A DNA stretch of 64,000 nt, taken from positions 62,001 to 126,000 of the forward strand of contig DATKUK010000108.1 of assembly GCA_035530655.1 (NCBI GenBank), given 5' to 3'. The notes under the pieces are model-generated. The model did no database searches. It worked only from the letters and a program-made list of their open reading frames with translations, and had not been told where the DNA came from. Position 1 is the first letter of the stretch; each line of letters begins with the position of its first letter. Both the position numbers and the translations under genes were made by a program. This document shows, piece after piece, positions 35,650-43,459 of this stretch. The DNA comes from DATKUK01 sp035530655 (lineage in GTDB: Bacteria; Planctomycetota; Phycisphaerae; UBA1845; DATKUK01).

Positions 35650-36132
35650 TCAGCCGTCGTACGTCGCATCCGACTCGGTCAGAATCGCCTCGAACTGCTC
35701 CAGTACGTCGCCGTTGCCCGACGCGGGTGTCAGCCATTCCGATGCAGCATCGGCCTCCACGCGCGAGGCGTACCGCTCCAGATCGAGGCGGAGCGACGCC
35801 AGCGCATCCTGGTCGCTGAGGTCATCGGCGACCTCGCCAAACATCGCGACCATGTCGTAGGCGGGTGAATCGCCAGTGGGCACGACGAACTCGATCAGGC
35901 CGACGGCCGCAGCCAGCACGGCCGCAGCCGCCAACGCGCCGGCCAAGCGATAGGTCAACGAATCGCGACGCGGCGAGCGGTCCCGCCGCCTGTCAGCGGC
36001 CAGTTCCGCCCGGACGGCCGACTTGACCCGCTCGATCGTGCGGTCCGACGGCGCCGGCGTCGGGAACGACGCAAGCCACCGCTCGTGTTCTGCCAACTCG
36101 CGAGGGATGTTCGGGTCGTCCGATCCGCTCAT
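35650..36132 (-). CDS. Putative membrane anti-sigma factor
   Basis: A 160-aa single-pass membrane protein. A cytoplasmic N-terminal helical region (1-65, with ERVKSAVRAELAADRRRDR) precedes a transmembrane helix (LAGALAAAAVLAAAVGLIEFVV), and an acidic domain of about 70 residues lies outside. No HxxxCxxC zinc motif is present, so it is not a typical zinc-dependent anti-sigma factor. The assignment rests on topology and on the ATGA overlap with the ECF sigma gene. It would hold the sigma factor inactive until an envelope signal arrives. Confidence 0.7.
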   Translation of the reverse strand: MSGSDDPNIPRELAEHERWLASFPTPAPSDRTIERVKSAVRAELAADRRRDRSPRRDSLTYRLAGALAAAAVLAAAVGLIEFVVPTGDSPAYDMVAMFGEVADDLSDQDALASLRLDLERYASRVEADAASEWLTPASGNGDVLEQFEAILTESDATYDG

Positions 36133-36713
36133 GATTGATCTCCACCCTCCATAATCCGTCGCAGACGCGCCAAGCCCCGATGCGCACGCGCCAGGGCCGT
36201 GCCCAGCGGCGTGTCCATGACCTGGGCGATCTGGCTGAAGCTCATGTCGGAGAAGTGCCGCAGCATGATGACCTCTCGCTCGGGTGCGGGCAGTTGCTGT
36301 AGGGCCTTCTGAAGCCGGTCGGCCTGTTGGGCGGCGTCGAGCGGCTGGTCGGGCGGCGGCTCGCCGGCCGGGTGGCCGGCCAGCCCTTCAGAGCCATCCA
36401 CCTGCGACGCACCCGCGTACTCGGAAATCGTCCTATGACGCTTCTTCCACCGGACGTGGTCGCGTACCAGGTTGACGGCGATGCGATACAGCCACGCCTC
36501 GAACCGGCCTTCATGCTTGTAGCCCTCCAGCCGCCGAACGACCCGTAAAAACACCTCCTGGAGCAGGTCTTCGGCGTCGTGCCGCGAGCCGGTCAGGCGG
36601 TAAAGCAGCCCAAACAGCGGCCCGCTGAAGCGATCGACCAATTCGTCGAAGGCCGCCGGCTCGCGCTGCTGGGCCCGTCTGATCACCGCCGCCAGCGGGT
36701 CGCGCCGTTCCAT
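36129..36713 (-). CDS. ECF-subfamily RNA polymerase sigma factor
   Basis: A 194-aa sigma-70 family protein with only regions 2 and 4. Region 2 is FDELVDRFSGPLFGLLYRLT then SRHDAEDLLQEVFLRVVRRL and WLYRIAVNLVRDHVR. Region 4 is LQQLPAPEREVIMLRHFSDMSFSQIAQVM then ALARAHRGLARLRR. A Pro/Gly-rich linker of about 35 residues separates them. It overlaps the anti-sigma gene by four bases. It presumably directs transcription of its own operon and unknown targets; no matching -35/-10 pair was identified by eye. Confidence 0.95.
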   Translation of the reverse strand: MERRDPLAAVIRRAQQREPAAFDELVDRFSGPLFGLLYRLTGSRHDAEDLLQEVFLRVVRRLEGYKHEGRFEAWLYRIAVNLVRDHVRWKKRHRTISEYAGASQVDGSEGLAGHPAGEPPPDQPLDAAQQADRLQKALQQLPAPEREVIMLRHFSDMSFSQIAQVMDTPLGTALARAHRGLARLRRIMEGGDQS

Positions 36714-36858
36714 AACACCCTTACTCTACCCGACTAAACGCCATAAAGGAGGGATCATTGCCGCCAAAACGGCAGAGCGGGCTCGGCGCAGGGTCCTGCT
36801 GAGACCGAACCTGGCGGGGCAATCCAGCGGATCAGGTGGTCGTGGGGCCGGGCTTGGC

Positions 36859-36887
36859 TTGACCGGCGGGCTTGGTTGGCGTAACCT
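36859..36887 (+). promoter_or_regulatory. Candidate promoter of rpmB
   Basis: TTGACC (36859-36864) and TAACCT (36882-36887) are 17 bp apart and lie about 50 bp before the rpmB start. The -35 is a 5/6 match; the -10 is weak. Confidence 0.4.
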
Positions 36888-36936
36888 AGGCGGTTCAACT
36901 GGTATCGAAAGAGCAAACTGGACGGAAGGGACCCAC

Positions 36937-37257
36937 ATGTCGCGGCAGTGTTATTTTACAGGCAGGAAGACGCGAGCGGGCGGCTCGACTACCCGGCGCG
37001 GTAAGGCGAAGTACCTCGGCGGCGTGGGGCGCAAGATCACCGGGCGCAGCAAGCGCAAGTTCAAGCCGAACATTCAGAAGGTGCGGGCGGTCGTGGACGG
37101 CAGGATCTGTCGTATCCGCGTATCGGCCAAGGCGATCAAGATGGGGCTGATCATCAAACCGCTCAAGCGGACGTGGCGGCCCGAAACCGAGGCGGTGGTT
37201 ACCAAAGCCGGCGCAGCCGGCTCGGCGCTCGAAGGAGTTGACCACTTGAGCGAGTAG
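36937..37257 (+). CDS. rpmB: 50S ribosomal protein bL28
   Basis: A large-subunit ribosomal protein. The N-terminus SRQCYFTGRKTRAGGSTTRRG, with a single Cys, and the body KRKFKPNIQKVRA and RIRVSAKAIKMGLI are typical. At 106 aa it has a C-terminal extension beyond the usual 60-90 (through KRTWRPETEAVVTKAG to LSE). The ATG at 36937 follows GGAAGGGA; the frame is open back to 36859 but that part overlaps the promoter. A terminator follows, so it is probably monocistronic with respect to gatCAB. Confidence 0.95.
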   Translation: MSRQCYFTGRKTRAGGSTTRRGKAKYLGGVGRKITGRSKRKFKPNIQKVRAVVDGRICRIRVSAKAIKMGLIIKPLKRTWRPETEAVVTKAGAAGSALEGVDHLSE

Positions 37258-37315
37258 ACGTCAGTTTCGGCTGCCAAAGGATGGCGGGGTTGCCCGGTGC
37301 CATCCCGGCTGATAC

Positions 37316-37342
37316 AAGACGAGGCGTTCGGCCTCGTCTTTT
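37316..37342 (+). terminator. Rho-independent terminator between rpmB and gatC
   Basis: AAGACGAGGC (37316-37325) and GGC-side complement GCCTCGTCTT (37331-37340) form a perfect 10-bp stem with a five-base loop ending in a TTTT run. gatC starts 32 bp downstream, so readthrough could also feed the gat genes. Confidence 0.85.
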
Positions 37343-37373
37343 GCTTGGTCTTTGACGGGGTAGGGGTGGTCCG

Positions 37374-37679
37374 ATGCCTGAGCAGATCGACGAACGGCAG
37401 GTTCGACATATTGCGGTGCTGTCGCGTCTGAAGTTAAGCGATCAGGAAGTCGCCACGTTCAGCCGGCAGTTGTCGGCCATCCTGGCGTACGTCGGGAAGC
37501 TCAACGAGCTGGATACGAGCAACGTCGAGCCGACGGCCCACGCCGTGCCGATCCAGAACGCCTTTCGTACCGACGAGCCCGAAGAACCCCTGGCTGTGGA
37601 CGAGGCCCTGGCCGGCGCGCCGCAACGGGCGGGCAGTTTCTTTAAGGTGCCCAAGGTGCTCGATCAGGACAGTGCGTGA
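37374..37679 (+). CDS. gatC: Asp/Glu-tRNA amidotransferase subunit C
   Basis: The small subunit that stabilises the GatAB complex. The 101-aa sequence shows VRHIAVLSRLKLSDQEVATFSRQLSAILAYVGKLNELDTSNVEPTAH as separate family blocks, followed by FRTDEP. The ATG at 37374 is the only reasonable start. The stop overlaps a GTG in frame with gatA (GTGA at 37676-37679). Confidence 0.95.
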   Translation: MPEQIDERQVRHIAVLSRLKLSDQEVATFSRQLSAILAYVGKLNELDTSNVEPTAHAVPIQNAFRTDEPEEPLAVDEALAGAPQRAGSFFKVPKVLDQDSA

Positions 37680-37717
37680 CGCGGCGAGTGAGCCGACGAA
37701 CGGGGACAAGGCATCCC

Positions 37718-39190
37718 ATGACGGGTATGACGGCAGGCGAGATACGCGACGCAATCGCCGGGCGACGCATGTCGTCGCGCGAGGCGGTCCAGAGGTGCCT
37801 GAGTCAGATTGAGCAGTTCGACGGGCAGGTGCGCGCGTTTCTCAGCGTGGCGGCGGATCGGGCGTTGGACCAGGCCGACCGGATCGACGGGCGACTGGCC
37901 AAAGGCGAGCAGGTGGGTGTGCTCGCGGGGGTGCCGGTGGCGGTGAAGGACAACATGTGCACGCGGTTCGGCAAGACCACGTGCGCGTCGAAGATACTGG
38001 CCGAGTTTGCCTCTCCTTACGATGCAACGGTGGTGGCCAAGCTGGAGGCGGCGGGGGCGATTATCGTTGGCAAGACAAATCTCGACGAGTTTGCCATGGG
38101 CAGCTCGACCGAGAACAGCGGCATGTTCGTAACGCGGAATCCGTGGAACGCCGAGTGCGTGCCGGGCGGGTCGTCGGGCGGCTCGGCGGCGGCGGTGGCG
38201 GCGAGGATGGTGCCCGCGGCGCTGGGCAGCGATACGGGCGGCTCGATCCGTCTGCCGGCGAGTTTCTGCGGAATCGTCGGGCTCAAGCCGACCTATGGCC
38301 GCGTATCGCGTTACGGCCTGGTGGCGTACGGAAGCAGCCTGGACCAGATCGGCCCGATGACCCGCGACGTCCGCGATGCGGCCTTGCTGCTGGACGTAAT
38401 CTCGGGCCACGACCGCCGCGACAGCACGAGCATCAATGCGCCGGGCACCAAGTCGGCCGCCAGGCTGGACGAACCGATCGGCACGTTACGCATCGGTGTG
38501 GCGAAGGAGTACTTGGGCGAGGGCCTGGCCGACGAGGTGCGAGCGGCTGTCGAATCGGCCATCGACGTCTACAGGGGCCTGGGCGCCGAGGTGGTGGAGG
38601 TGTCGCTGCCGCACAGCGAGTATGCGATTGCGGCCTACTACCTGATTGCGATGGCGGAAGCGTCGAGCAACCTGTCCCGCTACGACGGCGTGCACTACGG
38701 CTACCGCACACCCGAGCCCGACGACTTCATCGACCTCTACAGCAAGAGCCGCGCCGAGGGGTTCGGCGCGGAGGTAAAGCGGCGGATCATGTTGGGCACG
38801 TACGCCCTCAGCAGCGGCTACTACGACGCGTACTACCTCAAGGCGCTGAAGGTGCGGACGCTGATCAAGGGCGATTTCGTCGAGGCGTTCAAGAAGTGTG
38901 ACGTGTTGGCGTGCCCGGTTTCGCCGACGCCGGCCTTTCGTATCGGTGAGAAGATCGAAGACCCGCTGGCGATGTACCTGGGCGACGTGTATACGATCTC
39001 GCTCAATCTGGCGGGCCTGCCCGGGGTGAGCATCCCAGCCGGGCAGAGCGAGGCGGGCCTGCCGATCGGCCTTCAGTTGATGGGGCCTCACCTTCAGGAG
39101 GAGCGCCTGTTGCAGATCGCCCACGCGTTTGAAGAGGAGACCGACTGGCACACGCGCGTGCCGCCGATGGCCGACGCGCACGCAGCGTAG
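37718..39190 (+). CDS. gatA: Asp/Glu-tRNA amidotransferase subunit A
   Basis: The amidase that releases ammonia from glutamine for transamidation of Glu-tRNA(Gln) or Asp-tRNA(Asn). The amidase-signature catalytic triad is visible as Lys77 (VAVKDN), cis-Ser152 (PGGSSGGSA) and Ser176 (DTGGSIRLPAS). The ATG at 37718, with AAGG six bases upstream, gives 490 aa. A GTG at 37676 overlapping the gatC stop would add 14 Arg-rich residues and cannot be excluded. It ends 55 bp before gatB. Together with gatC and gatB it makes a complete amidotransferase, which implies that the organism charges at least one of Gln or Asn indirectly. Confidence 0.96.
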   Translation: MTGMTAGEIRDAIAGRRMSSREAVQRCLSQIEQFDGQVRAFLSVAADRALDQADRIDGRLAKGEQVGVLAGVPVAVKDNMCTRFGKTTCASKILAEFASPYDATVVAKLEAAGAIIVGKTNLDEFAMGSSTENSGMFVTRNPWNAECVPGGSSGGSAAAVAARMVPAALGSDTGGSIRLPASFCGIVGLKPTYGRVSRYGLVAYGSSLDQIGPMTRDVRDAALLLDVISGHDRRDSTSINAPGTKSAARLDEPIGTLRIGVAKEYLGEGLADEVRAAVESAIDVYRGLGAEVVEVSLPHSEYAIAAYYLIAMAEASSNLSRYDGVHYGYRTPEPDDFIDLYSKSRAEGFGAEVKRRIMLGTYALSSGYYDAYYLKALKVRTLIKGDFVEAFKKCDVLACPVSPTPAFRIGEKIEDPLAMYLGDVYTISLNLAGLPGVSIPAGQSEAGLPIGLQLMGPHLQEERLLQIAHAFEEETDWHTRVPPMADAHAA

Positions 39191-39245
39191 CAGGGACCCG
39201 CGGACCGAGGCAGCCTGGCTGCAGTACGATCGGACGAGCGACAGC

Positions 39246-40733
39246 ATGAAGATCACACCCACCATCGGCATGGAGATCCACGTCCAACTGGCGACGCGGA
39301 CGAAGATGTTCTGCTCGACGCCGGTGGAGTTTGCAGCCGAGCCGAACAGCCGAACGTGCCCGGTGTGCATCGGCATGCCGGGCGTACTGCCGGTGATGAA
39401 CCGCAAGGCCTACGAGTACGCGGTGGTGGTGGGTCTGGCGCTGAACTGCAAGATCGCCGAATTCACCAAGTGGGACCGCAAAAGCTACTACTACCCCGAT
39501 CTGCCGAAGAACTACCAGATCAGCCAGTACGACCAGCCGCTCTCGCACGGGGGCTACCTGGACATTCCGGTAGGCGAGGGCACGAAGCGCATCGGGATCA
39601 CTCGGGCCCATCTGGAAGAGGACGCGGGCAAGAACGTCCACGATCAGCCGGGCTACTCGGGCATCGACCTGAACCGGGCCGGCACGCCGCTGCTGGAGAT
39701 CGTCAGCGAACCGGACATCAACAGTGCCGAGGAGGCGGGGATCTACGGGCGCGAAGTCCAGCGACTGGTGCGCTACCTGGGCGTATCGGAAGCCGACATG
39801 CAGAAGGGGCACATGCGGTTCGAGCCGAACGTGAGCCTCTGGGTCGAGCCGGACGGGGGCGAGGGCTACTTCACGCCGATTTTCGAGGTGAAGAACCTCA
39901 ACAGTTTCCGGGCGTTGGAGCGGGCGGTGGCCTGGGTGATTGACTACCATCAGGCCGAGCTGAATCGTCATATGGCCGAGGGTAAACCCTACACGCTGGA
40001 GGCCGTCGGCAAGCAGAACTGGGGCTGGCGGGATGAGGCGGGGCGCGGCGAGTTCCAGCGCGGCAAGGAGGAGGCCCACGACTATCGCTACTTCCCCGAT
40101 CCAGACCTCGTGCCGGTAGTGATGAATGAGGAGTGGCTATCCGAGCTGAAGAAGCGGGTGCCCGAGCTGCCCATCCAGAAGCGGGCGCGGTTCATAGAGC
40201 AGTACGGCGTGAACCTGGCAGACGTCGAGCGGATCATCGCCGATCGGGAAACGGCGGATCTGTTCGAGGCCGCCGTCGGCGTCGGGTGCGACGTACGCAC
40301 CCTCGTAACACATTTCATCGGGTTGTGGAGCAGGCACGCCAATGATCGAGGGTGCACAATTGCACAGCTTGAGGTGCCTGCAAAGCGCATGGCTGAACTA
40401 GCTCGGCTTCAGCATGAGGGTCATTTGAGTGCCACCGCGACCACGGATGTGGTCTCGGCTGCGTTTACGCTTGACTCCAGCAGGACCTATGCGGAGGTGG
40501 CAACGGAGATAGGCAAGCTCCAGGTCCGCGACGCGGGGCAGACCGAGCAGTGGGTCGAGCAGGCGATGGCGGCCAACGAGAAGGCCGTCCGGGATGCCAT
40601 GGGCAACCCCAAGAAGCGCAAGGCCGCAGCGGGCTTTTTGCGCGGGCAGGTGATGAAGCTTTCAAGGGGCCAGGCCGACCCGAAGCTTGTGGGCGAATTG
40701 ATCGAGAAGCGTTTGGGGGAACTGGCCGGCTGA
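39246..40733 (+). CDS. gatB: Asp/Glu-tRNA amidotransferase subunit B
   Basis: The kinase and tRNA-binding subunit. The 495-aa product opens with PTIGMEIHVQLATRTKMFCS, continues with CPVCIGMPGVLPVMN and YYPDLPKNYQISQYDQPL, and has DYRYFPDPDLVPV. The YqeY-like C-terminal helical domain is complete and ends RGQADPKLVGELIEKRL. The first CxC-type zinc cysteines (FCS and TCPVC) are present. The ATG at 39246 is in the expected place; the frame extends upstream into gatA. A segment near 40300-40490 is visibly AT-richer than the rest of the gene. Confidence 0.96.
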   Translation: MKITPTIGMEIHVQLATRTKMFCSTPVEFAAEPNSRTCPVCIGMPGVLPVMNRKAYEYAVVVGLALNCKIAEFTKWDRKSYYYPDLPKNYQISQYDQPLSHGGYLDIPVGEGTKRIGITRAHLEEDAGKNVHDQPGYSGIDLNRAGTPLLEIVSEPDINSAEEAGIYGREVQRLVRYLGVSEADMQKGHMRFEPNVSLWVEPDGGEGYFTPIFEVKNLNSFRALERAVAWVIDYHQAELNRHMAEGKPYTLEAVGKQNWGWRDEAGRGEFQRGKEEAHDYRYFPDPDLVPVVMNEEWLSELKKRVPELPIQKRARFIEQYGVNLADVERIIADRETADLFEAAVGVGCDVRTLVTHFIGLWSRHANDRGCTIAQLEVPAKRMAELARLQHEGHLSATATTDVVSAAFTLDSSRTYAEVATEIGKLQVRDAGQTEQWVEQAMAANEKAVRDAMGNPKKRKAAAGFLRGQVMKLSRGQADPKLVGELIEKRLGELAG

Positions 40734-40849
40734 GGTGGGAGGCGTTGCGGCTCGCGGGCCCGTGGCTCGTGCCGCGTCACGCCCGGCAAACCGCACGGCA
40801 ATGAGCGAGTAGAGCGAATTGCAGAGTTACTTCCGACAGGAGCACAAAG

Positions 40850-41662
40850 ATGAAGTTGTCGGCGACGACGTTGGGCTGTCCGAACTGGTCTTTGGACCAG
40901 ATCGTCAAGAACTTCGAGGCGTACGGGTTGGACGGGATCGACTTCCGCGGCCTGGGCGACGAGATGGACGTCACCGTGCTGCCGGAGTTCACCAGCAGGG
41001 CGTCGGAGACGGCGTCCAGGATTCGCGACGCGGGTCTGGCGGTGTCGGGGGTGTCCAGCTCGGTCCGTTGCGTAAGCGAAAGCGACGATCAGCGGGCCGC
41101 GTTCGTCGCGGAGACGAAGCGCTACTGCGCTCTGGCCCCGAAGCTGGGCTGCACGACCGTGCGTGTGTTCGGCGGCGCGATTCCAGAGGGGATGAGCGAC
41201 ACCGATGCGTTAAAGGTGGCGGCCGACAACCTGCGGCGCTACGGCGAGATCGCGGTGGAGCATGGCGTGAAGGTGGCGTTGGAGACGCACGACGACTGGT
41301 GCGCATCGACGCGGGTGGCCGAGTTAATCAAAGCGGCCGATCACCCGGCTGTGGGCGTGCTGTGGGACGTACACCACCCCTGGCGGGTGACGGGCGAGTC
41401 GGGCGCCGAAAGCTGGGCCAACTTCGGTGAGTGGGTGATCTATACGCATTTCAAGGACGCCAAGGGCAAGCCCGGCGGCGAGCAGCAGTTGTGCGAGTAC
41501 GGCCAGGGCGACCTTCCGCTGGCGGGCTTCGTCAAGGCTCTGCGCGAAGGCGGGTATGACGGCTGGTATACCTTCGAGCACGAGAAGCGCTGGCATGCGG
41601 AACTGGCCGATCCTGAGGATGAGTTCCCACGATACGTGAAGGTGATGCGGGGGCTGATGTAG
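40850..41662 (+). CDS. Sugar phosphate isomerase/epimerase-like TIM-barrel protein
   Basis: A 270-aa xylose-isomerase-like TIM barrel. Metal ligands fit the family: Glu in VALETHDDW, Asp and His in LWDVHHPW, His in YTHFKDAKG, and Glu in YTFEHEKRWH. It is cytoplasmic with no signal peptide. Homologs isomerise or epimerise keto sugars or dehydrate inosose. The start has AGGAG eight bases upstream. It precedes the aldo/keto-reductase-like and polysaccharide-lyase genes, which suggests a role in sugar catabolism, but the substrate cannot be read from sequence. Confidence 0.88.
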   Translation: MKLSATTLGCPNWSLDQIVKNFEAYGLDGIDFRGLGDEMDVTVLPEFTSRASETASRIRDAGLAVSGVSSSVRCVSESDDQRAAFVAETKRYCALAPKLGCTTVRVFGGAIPEGMSDTDALKVAADNLRRYGEIAVEHGVKVALETHDDWCASTRVAELIKAADHPAVGVLWDVHHPWRVTGESGAESWANFGEWVIYTHFKDAKGKPGGEQQLCEYGQGDLPLAGFVKALREGGYDGWYTFEHEKRWHAELADPEDEFPRYVKVMRGLM

Positions 41663-41972
41663 GCTTCGACTCAAGGACGCTTTTGCCCGACTGTGCGCCG
41701 CTGGGCCACTGGCGGACAAGTCCGCCTTCGGCGGATGGCACCCAAGAAGATCAGAGCGGAATTCAAATCCATAGAGTGGACCAAGCTGGGCAGAGATCGA
41801 CCATTTAGCACTCCGTCGGGGCGGTTTACGATCCTGCGTGGATGCCTGTGTTTTGTAATGCGCGACGACTGAGGGTAAGATTGTTCCGGTCATTTTCGCT
41901 TTCGTTGCGAGGTGGCCGTACGTGACGGGCCGGAGAAACTGGGCCAGCAGCAGCCCAATCAGGAGTGAGGTT
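41663..41972 (+). other. Non-coding spacer with alternative hairpins
   Basis: 310 bp with no credible gene. It contains GGCGGA-caag-TCCGCC-ttc-GGCGGA (41711-41735), in which the middle arm can pair with either flank, giving two mutually exclusive hairpins. A lone TTAGCACTC at 41804-41812 looks like half a CIRCE site. The last 30 bp carry the ribosome site of the next gene. Confidence 0.6.
41711..41735. repeat. Three-arm palindrome (GGCGGA/TCCGCC/GGCGGA)
   Basis: Arms at 41711-41716, 41721-41726 and 41730-41735. The second hairpin (TCCGCC-TTC-GGCGGA) is compact and stable and looks like a REP-type unit or a transcript-end hairpin about 50 bp after the isomerase stop. Confidence 0.5.
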
Positions 41973-43190
41973 ATGAGTGAGAAGTGCCAGAAAAGCGATG
42001 TAACTCGTAGAGATTTCTTGCATGCGGCGGGCGGCGCGGTTGTGGTGAGTGCTTTGCCGGTACGTTTGCCGGCTGAAGAGGCCGTTGGGAAGGCCACAAC
42101 CAAGCCGGGCAAGCTCGCCACCGGGGTACTGGGACGAACGAAGTATCCGGTGACCAGGGTGAGCTTCGGCGCCATTCGGATCAAGACACCCGACGGCACG
42201 CGGCTGCTCAAGACAGCCATCGACTACGGCGTGAACCTGGTCCATACGGCGACGGGCTACACGGGGGGCAAGAGCGTGGAGGCGATCACCGCGCTGTTCA
42301 AGGAGCATCCTGACTACCGCGAGAAGGTGTTTTTGTGCCTGAAGAATTCGGGCGGCCAGCGCAATGAGGAAAGCGTGGACAAAGCCCTGAAGCGGCTCAA
42401 CGTCGACCGCGTGGATATGCTGATGCCTGAGCTTCAGAGTCCGGATCCGGCCACGCTGGAGGCGATCGTCAAGTTCAACGAGATGATGGTCAAGAACGGC
42501 AAGACACGGTTCGGCGCGTTCACGACCCATAGCGAGATGAACGAGGTCATCGAACTTGTGCTCAAGGAAGCGCCCGACGCGTTTGACGGCACGTTGATGT
42601 CGACGGCCCCGGCGGGCATACGAATCGGAAGCAGCAAGCAGGACGAGACGGACGAGGTGCGGCAGCGGTTCCTGGCCAACATCAAGGGGCTGCGTGAGCA
42701 CGGGGTAGGGATCATTTCCATGAAGAGCGGCGCCAAGAAAGCGGTCGGCCGCGGCAAGGAGCTGTTCGAGCCACACTGCAAGTCCGTGCTCCAGGCCGGT
42801 GCCGACACCGTGCTGACCAGCTTCGGCAACTTCAACGAAGTCGAGGTCGTGCCGCAGCTCGATCTGTCGAGCCTGGCCATGACGGGGCTCGAGCGGCGGC
42901 TGACGGCCGCCCTGTGTGACGGCGACTGCATGATGTGCGGTGCGTGTACCCACGCCTGCCCGCAAGGGTTGCCCGTGGCCGATCTGGTACGGGTGGGTTC
43001 GTACCCCGGCAGTGAGGACTGGGCCGAGCATGCGGTGAGCGAATACGCCGACCTTGGCGTACGTGCCGCGCAAGTCGCGTCGGCCTGCTCGGGCTGTGCG
43101 GGAGCGTGCAGCGGGGCGTGCCCCGTCCAATTGGCCAGCGGCAAGCACGTGCGACGCGTGGCTGCGCACTTTGACCGTGCCTTGGCGTAG
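41973..43190 (+). CDS. TAT-exported aldo/keto-reductase-like iron-sulfur protein
   Basis: A 405-aa protein with a twin-arginine signal (DVTRRDFLHAAGGAVVVSALP). It has an AKR-like TIM barrel at about 35-300 and a Cys-rich C-terminal domain. The latter has CDGDCMMCGACTHACP, a ferredoxin-type 4Fe-4S motif, and a second cluster CSGCAGACSGACP. Of the AKR catalytic tetrad (Asp, Tyr, Lys, His) the Tyr (ATGY) and Lys (FLCLKN) positions remain. By eye the Asp is His (LVHTATGY) and the His position reads Glu or Pro (DMLMPELQ). AGGAG lies before the ATG at 41973; the frame is open to 41922. It is probably a periplasmic redox protein of unknown substrate. Confidence 0.85.
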   Translation: MSEKCQKSDVTRRDFLHAAGGAVVVSALPVRLPAEEAVGKATTKPGKLATGVLGRTKYPVTRVSFGAIRIKTPDGTRLLKTAIDYGVNLVHTATGYTGGKSVEAITALFKEHPDYREKVFLCLKNSGGQRNEESVDKALKRLNVDRVDMLMPELQSPDPATLEAIVKFNEMMVKNGKTRFGAFTTHSEMNEVIELVLKEAPDAFDGTLMSTAPAGIRIGSSKQDETDEVRQRFLANIKGLREHGVGIISMKSGAKKAVGRGKELFEPHCKSVLQAGADTVLTSFGNFNEVEVVPQLDLSSLAMTGLERRLTAALCDGDCMMCGACTHACPQGLPVADLVRVGSYPGSEDWAEHAVSEYADLGVRAAQVASACSGCAGACSGACPVQLASGKHVRRVAAHFDRALA

Positions 43191-43459
43191 AGCCGACGTC
43201 GCAGAAGGCGGCTATCTTCGTCCGCAAAGACATGGTGACCATGGCAGCCGGGCCTGCTGACAGACAGCGGGGCCGGCTTTGCTTGGCGCTGGGGTCGTCG
43301 ATGGGCTGGGCTCGCCAGACGTATCTCGCCTGAGAGTATGAACCCCCGGAAAGGCTCTGCGCGGCGGTAGCCAGCCCGTCGGCAGCCAGCTATCCTGTTG
43401 AAGTGGTGCCGATGGGATGTTCCAGGCGCATCGGAAATAGATAGTAAAGGTGTTTTTTT

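Noticed and set aside
41804..41812. TTAGCACTC, an exact half of the CIRCE heat-shock operator
   Set aside because: The second arm GAGTGCTAA is missing at the required 9-bp spacing and no heat-shock gene follows.
43266..43286. A GG...TTTGC pair before the lyase gene that mimics a sigma-54 element
   Set aside because: Only the GG/GC phase and TTTGC match; the GGCA core is absent, so it is within chance expectation.
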